Positions 7,804 through 16,871 of a DNA stretch of 64,000 nt are shown in pieces; within the stretch, counting starts at the first letter, position 1; the number at the start of each line of letters is the position of its first letter. Source of the DNA: Mycobacterium sp. 1164966.3 (GTDB taxonomy: Bacteria > Actinomycetota > Actinomycetes > Mycobacteriales > Mycobacteriaceae). The notes under the pieces are model-generated. The model was not told the origin of the DNA and searched no databases. It saw only the letters and a program-made list of their open reading frames with translations. Made by a program: the position numbers and the translations under genes. Location: contig NZ_LZSG01000032.1 of the NCBI RefSeq assembly GCF_001665395.1, positions 19,572 through 83,571 on the forward strand, read 5' to 3'.

Positions 7804-8304
7804 ATGGCAGCACGCATTCTGGTCGCCGGAATCGGCAATATCTTCCTGGGGGACGACGGCTTTGGCTCCGAAGTGATTCGGCGTGCCGAGCTACCGCGAG
7901 ACGACGAGTCCGTGCGCGTCGTCGATTACGGCATCCGCGGCATGCATCTGGCCTACGATCTGCTCGAGGACTGGGACACGCTGGTTCTCGTCGACGCGGT
8001 TCCGAGCCGGGGTCGCCCGGGCACTCTGCACGTCTTCCAGGCAGACCACCAAACAGATTCCAGTGCATCGGGCTTGGATGCACACGGCATGGATCCGGAA
8101 GCGGTGTTCGCCAGCCTTCGCGCGCTGGGCGGCAGCCCGCCCTACACCGTGGTCGTCGGCTGCGAGGCGGGAAACGTCGAGGAGGGGATCGGTCTCACCG
8201 ATCCGGTCGCCGAGGCCGTGCCCCGCGCCGCCCGCGCGGTGGAGGAGATCGTCGCGGCGCTGCGCTCCCAGGCGACCGCTGCGCCGCTGCAGAAGGAGTG
8301 TTGA
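7804..8304 (+). CDS. Hydrogenase maturation endopeptidase (HyaD/HybD/HoxM family)
   Basis: This protease cleaves the C-terminal tail of the large subunit once nickel is in place. The 166-residue length and the GIGN and GDDGFG motifs near the N-terminus are typical. The three nickel-sensing ligands of HybD (Glu16, Asp62, His93) align with Asp18, Asp64 and His94 here, so the first is Asp instead of Glu. The natural substrate would be the 22-residue tail after His577 of the large subunit in this operon. It is followed five bases later by hypC. Confidence 0.9.
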   Translation: MAARILVAGIGNIFLGDDGFGSEVIRRAELPRDDESVRVVDYGIRGMHLAYDLLEDWDTLVLVDAVPSRGRPGTLHVFQADHQTDSSASGLDAHGMDPEAVFASLRALGGSPPYTVVVGCEAGNVEEGIGLTDPVAEAVPRAARAVEEIVAALRSQATAAPLQKEC

Positions 8305-8308
8305 ACAT

Positions 8309-8563
8309 ATGTGCCTGGGTATACCCGGTCAAGTGATCCGGATGCTGGAGGGTTACCACGGCCAACTCGCACTGGTCGACGTCACCGGGGAACAGCGCAA
8401 GGTCAACGTCGGCATGCTGCCCGACGAGACATTCGCACCGGGCGACTGGGTGATCATCCACATGGGTTTCGTGGTCGAAAAGACCGACCGCGCCGGAGCC
8501 GAGCAGGCACTGGCCGGCCTGGAACTGATGGGCCGGGGTCCCAGCGGCCCAGGGACCGGCTGA
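8309..8563 (+). CDS. hypC: Hydrogenase assembly chaperone HypC (first copy)
   Basis: HypC carries the Fe(CN)2CO group with HypD and hands it to the large subunit precursor. The protein begins MCLGIPGQV; Cys2 is the essential ligand once Met1 is removed. It has 84 residues and the usual OB-like beta-barrel ending in WVIIHMGFVV. An AAGGAG site lies upstream. A second free-standing copy is at 13446 and a fused HypC-like domain at 10931, so three HypC modules are present in one locus. Confidence 0.94.
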   Translation: MCLGIPGQVIRMLEGYHGQLALVDVTGEQRKVNVGMLPDETFAPGDWVIIHMGFVVEKTDRAGAEQALAGLELMGRGPSGPGTG

Positions 8564-8564
8564 A

Positions 8565-10934
8565 ATGACGGATACCCCTGTGCTCGCCTTGGTTTCGGAA
8601 CCTGCCGATGTTCGGCAGCGCTTCACCGTGACCGGTGTGGTCCAGGGAGTCGGCTTTCGTCCGTTCGTCCACCGCATCGCCACCGAGCTGGGTCTGGCCG
8701 GTTTCGTCGGCAACGATTCAGGAGCGGTGTTCCTCGAAGTGCAGGGGCACCACGCACGCGTCGGCGAATTCGCCCAGCGGCTGCGTGCCCAGGCACCACC
8801 ACTGGCGCGGATCAGCGCCGTCTCGGTCGTCGACGTCGCGCCGGAAACGGGCTGCGGCAAGCAGTTCCGTATCGTGGCCAGCCGGACCGCGGCCGGTGCC
8901 GGAACGCCGATCCCGCCCGACGTCGCGGCCTGTGACGAGTGCGTGGCCGAGTTGTTCGACCCGAACGACCGACGCTACCGGCACCCGTTCGTCACCTGCA
9001 CCAATTGCGGACCGCGGTTCACCATCATCGGCGCGTTGCCGTATGACCGTCGGGCCACCACAATGTCGGGCTTCGCCATGTGCGAGCGGTGCGCGGCCGA
9101 ATACCATGATCCGGCCGACCGCCGGTTTCATGCCCAACCGATAGCCTGCCCGGATTGCGGCCCGTCGCTGTGGTTCTCCTCGGCGCACGGCCGCATCGAC
9201 CGGGCCGATGCCGCGCTGGCTGCCACCCAACGGGCTCTGGGCACTGGTGCGGTGGTCGCGATCAAGGGAATTGGTGGATATCATTTGGCCTGCGCTGTCG
9301 ACGACGAAGCGGCAGTCAGCGCGTTGCGGGCCCGAAAAGCGCGCGGGGCAAAGCCTTTCGCCATACTCGTGCGTGATCTCGACGTCGCGCGGCGCTACGC
9401 ATTCGTCGACGGCAACGAAGCCGCGGTGTTGCGCGGTGCGGCCCGGCCGATCGTGCTGCTGCGGCGGCGCTCCGGCGCACCGGTGGCTCCGGCGGTCGCG
9501 CCAGGCAGCCCGCTGCTCGGGCTGATGCTGCCCTACTCCCCGATCCATCACCTGCTGCTGGCGCCCATACCCGGTACCGACGCACCGGTTCCGGACGCGC
9601 TCGTCCTCACCAGCGCCAATCGTTCCGACGAACCGATCTGCTTCACCGACGACGATGCCGCACAGCGACTTCCCGCATTGTGCGACGCCGTGCTGAATCA
9701 TGACCGTCCGATACACGTGCCCTGTGACGACTCCGTGGTGCGCGTTCTTAGCTGCGCGAGCAGACGCGGTGGCGAGCTGCCGATCCGGCGATCCCGTGGT
9801 TACGCGCCGCTGCCTGTCGATCTCGGCATCACTGGACCTGCCGTGTTGGCGGTGGGCGGGGAACTCAAGAACACCTTCTGCCTCACCGACGGCTCACGCG
9901 CTTACCTGTCGGGGCACATCGGCGACATGGGAACGTGGGAGACGCTGCGGGCGTTCGAGCGCGCGGTGCGGCAGCTCAGCGAATTACGTTGCAGCCCAGT
10001 CCGAGTAGCTGCCGACCTGCATCCGGGGTATCACACCCGCAGTTGGGCTGAGCGGCACGCGGGGGGACGGCCGCTGGATCTGGTCCAGCACCATCACGCG
10101 CATGTGGTGTCGCTGCTCGCCGAGCACGGCCGCATCGGTGAACCCGTCATCGGAGTCGCCTTCGACGGCACCGGCTACGGCTGCGACCAGACGATCTGGG
10201 GCGGGGAGATCCTGCGGCTCGGACACGACAGTCACCGGTTCGTTCGGGCCGGCCACCTGTTGCCGGTCCCACTGCCAGGCGGTGACGCCGCGGTGCGCAA
10301 TCCATGGCGGATGGCGCTGTCCCAACTATGGATGGCCGGCATCGACTGGACCCCACGCCTGCCGCCGGTCGCGGCGGCCACCCCAGACGAATTACGCCTG
10401 ATCCGTTCGCAATTGGAGAGCATGACCGGGTGTGTGCCGTGTTCGAGCATGGGCCGGCTGTTTGATGCGGTCGCCTCGTTGCTCGGGGTGCGGCACCGGA
10501 TCGACTACGAGGGGCAGGCCGCAATCGAACTCGAAACTTTGGCCGACTCGGTTCACGACTCGGCGCGGCCCATGCCATCGCTGTCGTTGACGGTGCGTCC
10601 CGACAACGTGATCGATCCCGCTGCCATGATGCAAGAGCTGGTGTCGGCCCTTAACGCTGGCGAGCAGCCGGCACCCCTGGCGGCGGCGTTCCACCGGGCG
10701 GTCGCGGACGCCGTCGCCACCGTGGTCCGCCAGGTTGCCGGCACGGTGCGGGCGGTTGGGCTCACCGGCGGTGTGTTCCAGAATGTGCTGCTGCTACGGG
10801 AGTGCCGGGAACGGTTGCAGCGAAATGGTTTTGAAGTCCTGACTCATCAACTGGTGCCCCCCAACGACGGTGGGCTGTCGTTGGGCCAGGCGGCGATCTC
10901 GATGCTGACCGCACGGGAGGAGGCTGACCGTTGA
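8565..10934 (+). CDS. hypF: Carbamoyltransferase HypF
   Basis: HypF makes the cyanide ligand precursor from carbamoyl phosphate and ATP and loads it on HypE. The 789 residues show the full domain order: acylphosphatase-like (GVVQGVGFRPFVHR, about 20-110), two zinc fingers with paired CxxC motifs (about 120-200), a YrdC/Sua5-like nucleotide domain (about 215-400) and a Kae1-like domain (about 430-789) with metal motif HHHAH and the FDGTGYG loop. It starts two bases after the hypC stop and its stop overlaps the next TTG start. Confidence 0.96.
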   Translation: MTDTPVLALVSEPADVRQRFTVTGVVQGVGFRPFVHRIATELGLAGFVGNDSGAVFLEVQGHHARVGEFAQRLRAQAPPLARISAVSVVDVAPETGCGKQFRIVASRTAAGAGTPIPPDVAACDECVAELFDPNDRRYRHPFVTCTNCGPRFTIIGALPYDRRATTMSGFAMCERCAAEYHDPADRRFHAQPIACPDCGPSLWFSSAHGRIDRADAALAATQRALGTGAVVAIKGIGGYHLACAVDDEAAVSALRARKARGAKPFAILVRDLDVARRYAFVDGNEAAVLRGAARPIVLLRRRSGAPVAPAVAPGSPLLGLMLPYSPIHHLLLAPIPGTDAPVPDALVLTSANRSDEPICFTDDDAAQRLPALCDAVLNHDRPIHVPCDDSVVRVLSCASRRGGELPIRRSRGYAPLPVDLGITGPAVLAVGGELKNTFCLTDGSRAYLSGHIGDMGTWETLRAFERAVRQLSELRCSPVRVAADLHPGYHTRSWAERHAGGRPLDLVQHHHAHVVSLLAEHGRIGEPVIGVAFDGTGYGCDQTIWGGEILRLGHDSHRFVRAGHLLPVPLPGGDAAVRNPWRMALSQLWMAGIDWTPRLPPVAAATPDELRLIRSQLESMTGCVPCSSMGRLFDAVASLLGVRHRIDYEGQAAIELETLADSVHDSARPMPSLSLTVRPDNVIDPAAMMQELVSALNAGEQPAPLAAAFHRAVADAVATVVRQVAGTVRAVGLTGGVFQNVLLLRECRERLQRNGFEVLTHQLVPPNDGGLSLGQAAISMLTAREEADR

Positions 10935-11650
10935 ACACCACCACCGCGATCGACCGCGGCTTGGGCGCAGAACTAACAGCAGACCTGGCCGCCACCGCGT
11001 TCACCCTGGCCAAGCGATTCGCGGCCGGGGCCACCATGTGGTCCATCGCACCGTCGTGGCAACCCCATGCCATGCACATCGCGGTCGAGTTCGTACACCC
11101 GGTGATCATGGGCAAACGTGCACTGCCAGCCGTCGCCCTGACCGGACCCGACCTGGTGGACCTGGTCCGGGTGTCGGTCCGGCCCGGCGACATCGTGATT
11201 GCCGTCTCTTCGGCCGACGACCCCGCGGTGTGTTCGGTGATGCGCCGCAGCCCGGCGTGGGGTGCCGGCACCGTCTGGATCGGCAGCGGGCCGCGGCCCA
11301 GAGCGGGCCTGGCCGACCACGTGCTGTGGCTGGACGATCCCGATCCGCGGATTCCGGCGACCGGTGGCTTCGTGCTCTTCTACCACCTCTTGTGGGAGTT
11401 GACCCACGTTTGTTTCGAGCACTCCGGGCTGCTCAAACCCGAACGCTCCGAAGATGTTTGCGTCACCTGCAGCGACGAGGGCCGACTGGCTGAGGTGATG
11501 GCGGCATCAGCAGAGGGGTCGGCCACCGTGCGCACCGCACGTGGCGTCGAGAACGTGGTGACCACGCTGGTCGGTCCGGTCGGGGCGGGAGATTTGGTGC
11601 TGGTGCACGCCGGGATGGCGATCAGCCGCGTCGAGGAGGACGGTCCATGA
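10931..11650 (+). CDS. SIS-domain-like protein fused to a C-terminal HypC-like domain
   Basis: This 239-residue protein has two parts. Residues 1-165 resemble a sugar isomerase (SIS) fold (GDIVIAVSSADDP, then GTVWIGSG), without an obvious catalytic set. Residues 175-239 resemble HypC (VCVTCSDEGRLAEV ... VGAGDLVLVHAGMAI), where the Cys of CVTC could replace HypC Cys2. The start is TTG at 10931, overlapping the hypF stop, with a GAGGAG site. Similar fusions occur in actinobacterial group 1h loci. A role in Fe(CN)2CO transfer or CO ligand supply is possible but unproven. Confidence 0.7.
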   Translation: MNTTTAIDRGLGAELTADLAATAFTLAKRFAAGATMWSIAPSWQPHAMHIAVEFVHPVIMGKRALPAVALTGPDLVDLVRVSVRPGDIVIAVSSADDPAVCSVMRRSPAWGAGTVWIGSGPRPRAGLADHVLWLDDPDPRIPATGGFVLFYHLLWELTHVCFEHSGLLKPERSEDVCVTCSDEGRLAEVMAASAEGSATVRTARGVENVVTTLVGPVGAGDLVLVHAGMAISRVEEDGP

Positions 11651-12312
11651 GCCACGACGAACCCACCAACTTCCTCTACCCGTTCATCGATGCGCAGGAG
11701 GACGATGCTCAGTCGCTGCTCGCCGACCTGACCGCCTCCGCGCAGGCCAAAGCGGCCGAGAGCCTGGCGCTGCGGCGCTCCACGCTGGACGCCAACGCCG
11801 GCCTGCTCGCGCGGGCCGCCGCCGAGATGGCCCGCCGATTCGCCTCGGGCGGAAGGATGTTCACCTTTGGAAACGGTGGCAGCTGCACCGATTGCACCAC
11901 TTTGGCATGGTTGTTCGCCCGTCCCCCGATGGGCAGACCGCTGCCCGCCTGGTCGTTGACCGCCGATCAGGCGATCATCACCGCGCTGGGCAACGACGTC
12001 GGGTTCGAGCTGGTCTTCGCCCGACAATTGATCGCCCGCGCTAAGGCCGGCGACATCGCCGTCGCCATGTCGACCAGCGGCGGCTCACCCAATCTGCTGA
12101 CCGCGCTGGCCGAGGCGCGGCAGGGCGGCCTGTACACCATCGGCTTCGCCGGATACGACGGCGGCGCATTCGTGAACAACCCGAATGTGGACGCCTGCTT
12201 CGTCGTTCGCTCGCAGAGCGTGCACCGGATCCAGGAATCGCAAGCGCTGTTGGGATATCAACTGTGGTTGGCGGTACATGATTGCTACGACCGAGGGCTG
12301 GGGGCGGCATGA
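11647..12312 (+). CDS. SIS-domain protein (GmhA-like sugar isomerase fold)
   Basis: This 221-residue protein is related to sedoheptulose-7-phosphate isomerase. Visible SIS motifs are FGNGGSCTD (about 76-84) and MSTSGGSPN (about 143-151), which bind the sugar phosphate. It overlaps both its neighbours by four bases, between the SIS-HypC fusion and hypE. Heptose synthesis is unlikely in this setting; a phosphosugar- or one-carbon-linked step in cofactor synthesis, working with the SIS-HypC fusion as a pair, is the better guess. No experiment known to me settles it. Confidence 0.75.
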   Translation: MSHDEPTNFLYPFIDAQEDDAQSLLADLTASAQAKAAESLALRRSTLDANAGLLARAAAEMARRFASGGRMFTFGNGGSCTDCTTLAWLFARPPMGRPLPAWSLTADQAIITALGNDVGFELVFARQLIARAKAGDIAVAMSTSGGSPNLLTALAEARQGGLYTIGFAGYDGGAFVNNPNVDACFVVRSQSVHRIQESQALLGYQLWLAVHDCYDRGLGAA

Positions 12313-13421
12313 GCAAGCCGGCAGGCGAATACCTGTCCTCCGGGCCACGTTTCGCCGAGGGTGAGGTGATCGAGCGGATCGAGTCCTTCCGCCGGCGTCG
12401 TCCCCGACTGCTCGACGAGCACGTGACGCTGGCGCACGGAGCTGGCGGTAAGGCCTCGGCTGCATTGGTGGACGCGGTGTTCCTGGAGGCGTTCCGCAAT
12501 CCGCTGCTCGAGTCGCTCGGCGACGGGGCGGTGCTCAACCTGCCGAGTGGTGAGCGTCTGGCGATGTCGACGGATTCATTTGTGGTGCAGCCCAGGCGTT
12601 TTCCCGGCGGCTCGATCGGGGAGCTCGCGGTGAACGGCACCTGCAACGATCTGGCCATGGCCGGAGCCGTACCGTCCTGGGTCTCCGCGGCATTCGTGCT
12701 CGAAGAGGGCTTCCCGATCGCGGAACTCAAGGAGATCGTCGCGGATATGGCGGCCGCAGCCGCGCAAGCGGGCGTGCAAATCGTCACCGGTGACACCAAA
12801 GTGGTGCCCAAAGGTGCCGCCGACGGGCTGTTCGTCACCACCACCGGGGCCGGCGTCATTCCGGCGGGCCGGCGGCTGTCGGCGCGGGCGGTGTGCGCCG
12901 GCGACAAGGTGCTGCTGTCCGGAACGATGGGCGATCACGGCATGTCCGTCATGCTCGCCCGCGGCGACCTGGCCATCGAGGCCGACATCCGGTCCGACAC
13001 CGCCGCCGTCAGCCCGCTGGTGGAACTGTTGATGACGGCCGCGCCGTCCACCCGTTGGCTGCGCGACGCCACTCGCGGCGGGGTGGGCACCGTCTGCAAC
13101 GAATTGGCGCATGCCTGCGGACTCGGGGTGCTGCTCGAAGAGGAGCGACTTCCGTTGCGGCCCATGGTCAGCGGTGCATGTGAGCTACTCGGCATCGACC
13201 CCCTCTACGTCGCCAACGAGGGCAAGTTCGTCGCCGTCGTCGCACCGGAAGAGGCCGACGCCGGGTTGGCCGCGTTGCGGTCGCATCCATTGGGGGCCGA
13301 TGCCGCCGAAGTCGGCGAGATCGTCGCCGAACCTGCCGAAAGCGTGGTGCTGCGTACCGGATTCGGCGGCACGCGGATTGTCGACATGCTGGTCGGGGAC
13401 CCACTGCCACGAATCTGCTGA
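12309..13421 (+). CDS. hypE: Carbamoyl dehydratase HypE
   Basis: HypE converts the carbamoyl group received from HypF to thiocyanate with ATP and passes CN to the iron. It has 370 residues from the ATG at 12309, with the AIR-synthase/PurM fold (LAHGAGGKAS N-terminal motif, NGTCNDLAMAGA, TGDTKVV). It ends in the invariant C-terminal PRIC, whose Cys carries the modification, so the protein is intact. The reading frame is open 27 bases further upstream, but the ATGA overlap with the SIS gene supports this start. Confidence 0.96.
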   Translation: MSKPAGEYLSSGPRFAEGEVIERIESFRRRRPRLLDEHVTLAHGAGGKASAALVDAVFLEAFRNPLLESLGDGAVLNLPSGERLAMSTDSFVVQPRRFPGGSIGELAVNGTCNDLAMAGAVPSWVSAAFVLEEGFPIAELKEIVADMAAAAAQAGVQIVTGDTKVVPKGAADGLFVTTTGAGVIPAGRRLSARAVCAGDKVLLSGTMGDHGMSVMLARGDLAIEADIRSDTAAVSPLVELLMTAAPSTRWLRDATRGGVGTVCNELAHACGLGVLLEEERLPLRPMVSGACELLGIDPLYVANEGKFVAVVAPEEADAGLAALRSHPLGADAAEVGEIVAEPAESVVLRTGFGGTRIVDMLVGDPLPRIC

Positions 13422-13445
13422 ACTCAGAAAAGGAGGTGGCTTGCC

Positions 13446-13718
13446 ATGTGTCTCGGCATTCCGGGCCGGATCGTTGAGATCACCGACCCCGCAAACTATC
13501 TGGCGAAGGTCGACGTCAGCGGCGTGCAGCGCACGATCAGCGTGCGCCTGCTGGAGAACGACATGCCCGAGCCCGACGACTGGGTGCTGGTACATGTCGG
13601 CTTCGCGATGGCCAAGATCGACGAAACCGAAGCGTTGCTGACATTGGCCGCCGTCCAAAAACTCGGTGACACCTATACGACCGAGATCGAAGCCTTCGAC
13701 TCCTCTGCCATTGTGTAA
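13446..13718 (+). CDS. hypC: Hydrogenase assembly chaperone HypC (second copy)
   Basis: A second HypC of 90 residues begins MCLGIPGRIVEI, with essential Cys2, and has a longer C-terminal tail than the first copy. It has the best ribosome site in the operon, AAAGGAGGT at 13429-13437. It lies directly before hypD, its partner in forming the Fe(CN)2CO carrier. The two copies differ clearly in sequence, so they may have different partners: this one HypD, the other the large subunit or protease. Confidence 0.94.
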   Translation: MCLGIPGRIVEITDPANYLAKVDVSGVQRTISVRLLENDMPEPDDWVLVHVGFAMAKIDETEALLTLAAVQKLGDTYTTEIEAFDSSAIV

Positions 13719-13727
13719 GGAACCGCA

Positions 13728-14864
13728 ATGAAATTCGTCGACGAATTCCGTGACCCGGCCGCCGCCCGCAAATTGTTGACCGCCATAGGGCACTTGGCGG
13801 GTCCTGACGAACACTTCAAGTTCATGGAGGTGTGCGGCGGCCACACGCACACCATCTACCGGCACGGCATCGAGCACCTGCTACCGGAGAATGTCGAACT
13901 GGTACACGGCCCGGGTTGCCCCGTCTGCGTGATCCCGATGGGCCGCATCGACGACGCGATGTGGCTGGCCGGACAGCCCGACGTCATTTTCACCTGCTTC
14001 GGTGACATGATGCGGGTGCCGGGTTCGGCCGGCAGCCTGCTGGACGCCAAGGCCCGAGGCGCCGACGTGCGATTCGTCTACTCCCCGCTGGACGCGCTCA
14101 AGATCGCGGTCGACAACCCCGAAAAGCGGGTGGTGTTCTTCGCCATCGGCTTCGAGACCACCGCGCCTTCGACCGCGGTCACTCTGGTGCGCGCCCGCGA
14201 CCTGGGACTGCGCAATTTCAGCGTCTTCTGCAATCACGTCATGATCGTGCCGCCGATCAAGGCCATCTTGGAATCACCCGATCTGCGGCTGTCCGGTTTC
14301 ATCGGCCCGGGGCACGTTTCGACCGTCGTCGGCAACCGGCCGTACCGGTTCGTGCCGGAAGTGTACCGAAAGCCGTTGGTGGTGGCGGGCTTTGAGCCAC
14401 TGGACATCTTGGCCGCGGTCGCCATGCTGCTGCGGCAGATCCGCGAGGGCCGGTGCGAGGTGGAGAACCAGTACAAGCGGGTGGTCCCCGAGCAAGGGAA
14501 CCCGGCCGCACTGGCGCTCATGGGCAAGGTGTTCGCGTTGCGCCCGCACTTCGAGTGGCGTGGGCTTGGTTTCATTTCGCAGAGCGCGCTGCGGCTACAC
14601 GACGACTTCGCGGAGTTCGACGCCGAACTGCGGTTCGCGATGCCCGGTGTGCGGGTCGCCGACCCCAAGGCATGTCAGTGCGGCGAGGTACTCAAGGGTG
14701 TGCTCAAGCCTTGGGAGTGCAAGGTTTTCGGCACGGCATGTACACCGGAGACACCGATCGGCACGTGCATGGTGTCGCCCGAGGGAGCATGCGCGGCTTA
14801 CTACAATTTCGGCCGCTTGCACCGGGACGCGGTCAAGCTGGTGGGGCAGTCCGGACGCGGCTGA
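13728..14864 (+). CDS. hypD: Fe(CN)2CO assembly scaffold HypD
   Basis: HypD holds a [4Fe-4S] cluster and, with HypC, binds the iron that receives CN and CO. It has 378 residues. Visible landmarks are MEVCGGHTHTI (Cys at about 36), GPGCPVCV (about 61-68) and the C-terminal Cys-rich cluster region (ACQCGEVLKG, WECKVFG). The ATG at 13728 follows an AAGGAA site, 10 bases after hypC. Confidence 0.96.
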   Translation: MKFVDEFRDPAAARKLLTAIGHLAGPDEHFKFMEVCGGHTHTIYRHGIEHLLPENVELVHGPGCPVCVIPMGRIDDAMWLAGQPDVIFTCFGDMMRVPGSAGSLLDAKARGADVRFVYSPLDALKIAVDNPEKRVVFFAIGFETTAPSTAVTLVRARDLGLRNFSVFCNHVMIVPPIKAILESPDLRLSGFIGPGHVSTVVGNRPYRFVPEVYRKPLVVAGFEPLDILAAVAMLLRQIREGRCEVENQYKRVVPEQGNPAALALMGKVFALRPHFEWRGLGFISQSALRLHDDFAEFDAELRFAMPGVRVADPKACQCGEVLKGVLKPWECKVFGTACTPETPIGTCMVSPEGACAAYYNFGRLHRDAVKLVGQSGRG

Positions 14865-14865
14865 C

Positions 14866-15615
14866 ATGGACGGCCCTGGCCCCCGGTTTACCAGCGGCGC
14901 CGAGATGTTCGCCCGTTACGCCTATGCTCCCAACGCACTTGGCTTCTGCGGGCCTCCACTCGGCGCGACGCTGCGTGACGGCTCGGTCGAGGACGTGCGC
15001 CATGCGGCGGCGAAGTTTTCCGGCGCCTGGCCGTACCTGCGGGTGCTGTCCAGCCTGACCGGCATTGCCGACCCGCTGGATTACCGGCTCGTCGAGTCGT
15101 ACTGGCTCGGCGGTGGCGTCGGCGCCGGTCTCGATCCCGACGAGTTCTTCGACGAGTTGCTGGCCATTATCGGCCCGCAGGCGGGTCGCTACTGGTCGCA
15201 TCTGACACCGGATCTGGCCGCCGAGGCGGCGCCAAACCACTGCTTTCACGTGTTCGGGGTGTATCCCTGGACGCGCTTTTTGGGACGCGGTATGGACGAA
15301 CACCCCCTGACGGTACTGGATAATTGCCGGATCACTTGGGGGACAGTCGTTTCCCGCGATGCTGACCAAGTCGTGGTGTTGTGCCGGAAGCTGATCTGGG
15401 ACGGTGTGGCTCTCCAGCTGTCCGAACCGGCGCGGCGCCGGCTCGAGGTGTGGGCCGACGGCTACAGCGCGGTGCCCGATGTCGCGGTCGGCGACGATGT
15501 CGCGGTGCACTGGGGGCGGCTGTGCGGCCGGCTGCAGCCGCGGCAGCTGGAGGCGCTTGCGGAAAGCACGGATCGGCAATTACGGGTGACCAGCCAGCGG
15601 CTGGCCCACGTCTGA
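14866..15615 (+). CDS. Hydrogenase-associated protein, DUF6390-like
   Basis: This 249-residue protein starts at the ATG one base after the hypD stop. Longer open frames upstream are only readthrough of another frame of hypD. It is soluble, with motifs ARYAYAPNALGFCGPP near the N-terminus and HCFHVFGVYPWTRFLG around residue 125. I recognise it as the DUF6390 type found at the end of hydrogenase accessory operons; its function is unknown. It is probably the last gene of the hydrogenase transcript. Confidence 0.75.
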   Translation: MDGPGPRFTSGAEMFARYAYAPNALGFCGPPLGATLRDGSVEDVRHAAAKFSGAWPYLRVLSSLTGIADPLDYRLVESYWLGGGVGAGLDPDEFFDELLAIIGPQAGRYWSHLTPDLAAEAAPNHCFHVFGVYPWTRFLGRGMDEHPLTVLDNCRITWGTVVSRDADQVVVLCRKLIWDGVALQLSEPARRRLEVWADGYSAVPDVAVGDDVAVHWGRLCGRLQPRQLEALAESTDRQLRVTSQRLAHV

Positions 15616-15635
15616 TCGCGTGCCAGACTGACCGG

Positions 15636-16760
15636 ATGCCCGGCTCAATCCGCGACGTGCTGCCGGCCGCGGCGGCGATGCTCGGCGTCCCCGGTGCGGC
15701 CCACGAGCCGCCGGGCATTCTCGCCGACCTCGACCAGGTCGACCGGGTGGCGGTCGTGCTCGTCGACGGGATGGGTTGGCATCTGCTGCCGGAGCTGGCC
15801 GGCGACGCGCCGCTGCTCGCCTCCGTCCTGGCCGGCGGCGCCGGGCGGCTGCAGGAGCTTGCCTGCACCTTTCCGTCGACGACACCGAGCAGTCTGGTAT
15901 CGCTGGGCACCGGCGCGCAGCCGGGCGAGCACGGCATCCTGGGGTTCACGCTCAACGTCCCGGGCACCGACCGTGTGCTCAGCCACATCACGTGGCGCGA
16001 CGATCCGCCGCACCGGCAATGGCAGCCGCTGCCCAGCTGGTTCGAGCGGCTGGGATGGGCGGGCGTCAGCGCGCGTGCCGTGCTGCCCGAATGGTTCATC
16101 GGCAGCGGACTGACCGATGCGGCATATCGCGGCGCGCAGTTTCGTCCGACACGCGCGGACGAGGACTACGCCCAGCATGTGACGGACGAGCTGCACGCGG
16201 CACCAGGACTGGTCTACGCCTACACCGCCGCGCTGGACACCGCGGCCCATCTGTTCGGTATCGGCTCGCCGCAGTGGCGCGAAGCCGCCACGCAGGTCGA
16301 TGCGCTGTTGACCCGGCTCGTCGAGACCCTGCCGCCGGATGCGGCGCTGCTAGTGACCGCCGACCACGGCGGCCTGAATGTCCCGCCGGAGGCCCGCGTC
16401 GACATCGACCGCGACCCACAGCTGGCTGCCGGAGTCCGAGTAGTTGCCGGCGAGCCACGGGTGCGCTACCTGCACACCGAGCCGGGTGCCGCAACCGATG
16501 TGCGGGCCACTTGGCGCGAGTTGCTTGACGGCCGCGCCGAGGTATACAGCCGCGACGAAGCCGCGGCCACCGGAATGTTCGGGCCGGTGGACCCGCGATT
16601 CCTGCCCCGGATCGGCGATGTAGTCGTCGTCTGCACCGGCAACACGGCGGTGCTGGCGACAGGTCATGAACCGCCGGAAACGGCTCGGCTCATCGGTTTT
16701 CACGGCGGTGCCACGGCAGCCGAGATGGCGATCCCGCTGATCGTTTTCAATGCGGGCTGA
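15636..16760 (+). CDS. Alkaline phosphatase superfamily phosphodiesterase / nucleotide pyrophosphatase-like
   Basis: This 374-residue protein has the alkaline phosphatase superfamily metal and nucleophile set: VLVDGMGW (Asp), the nucleophile region TFPSTTPSSL (Thr), DTAAHLFG (Asp/His), TADHGG (Asp/His) and a final GFHGG His. That arrangement matches nucleotide pyrophosphatases/phosphodiesterases of the type-I Pfam family. No signal peptide is seen, so it should be cytoplasmic. It lies 20 bases downstream of the hydrogenase operon on the same strand; a GTG at 15620 is ruled out by an in-frame stop. The substrate is unknown. Confidence 0.85.
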   Translation: MPGSIRDVLPAAAAMLGVPGAAHEPPGILADLDQVDRVAVVLVDGMGWHLLPELAGDAPLLASVLAGGAGRLQELACTFPSTTPSSLVSLGTGAQPGEHGILGFTLNVPGTDRVLSHITWRDDPPHRQWQPLPSWFERLGWAGVSARAVLPEWFIGSGLTDAAYRGAQFRPTRADEDYAQHVTDELHAAPGLVYAYTAALDTAAHLFGIGSPQWREAATQVDALLTRLVETLPPDAALLVTADHGGLNVPPEARVDIDRDPQLAAGVRVVAGEPRVRYLHTEPGAATDVRATWRELLDGRAEVYSRDEAAATGMFGPVDPRFLPRIGDVVVVCTGNTAVLATGHEPPETARLIGFHGGATAAEMAIPLIVFNAG

Positions 16761-16851
16761 CCATTTCAAGCCGCGCAGCACAATTGATGAAACCCCCCGC
16801 GGCACCTCATATCGATTTCAAACCTTCTGACCGGCTGCAAAGCGGTCCTGT

Positions 16852-16860
16852 TGTTATACA
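16852..16860 (+). promoter_or_regulatory. Extended -10 promoter element
   Basis: TGT followed by TATACA forms an extended -10 (TGN plus 16855-16860). A start of transcription about 7 bases downstream would leave only about 5 bases before the GTG at 16872, so leaderless or near-leaderless translation is likely. No convincing -35 is visible. Confidence 0.4.
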
Positions 16861-16871
16861 GTCGAGCCACT

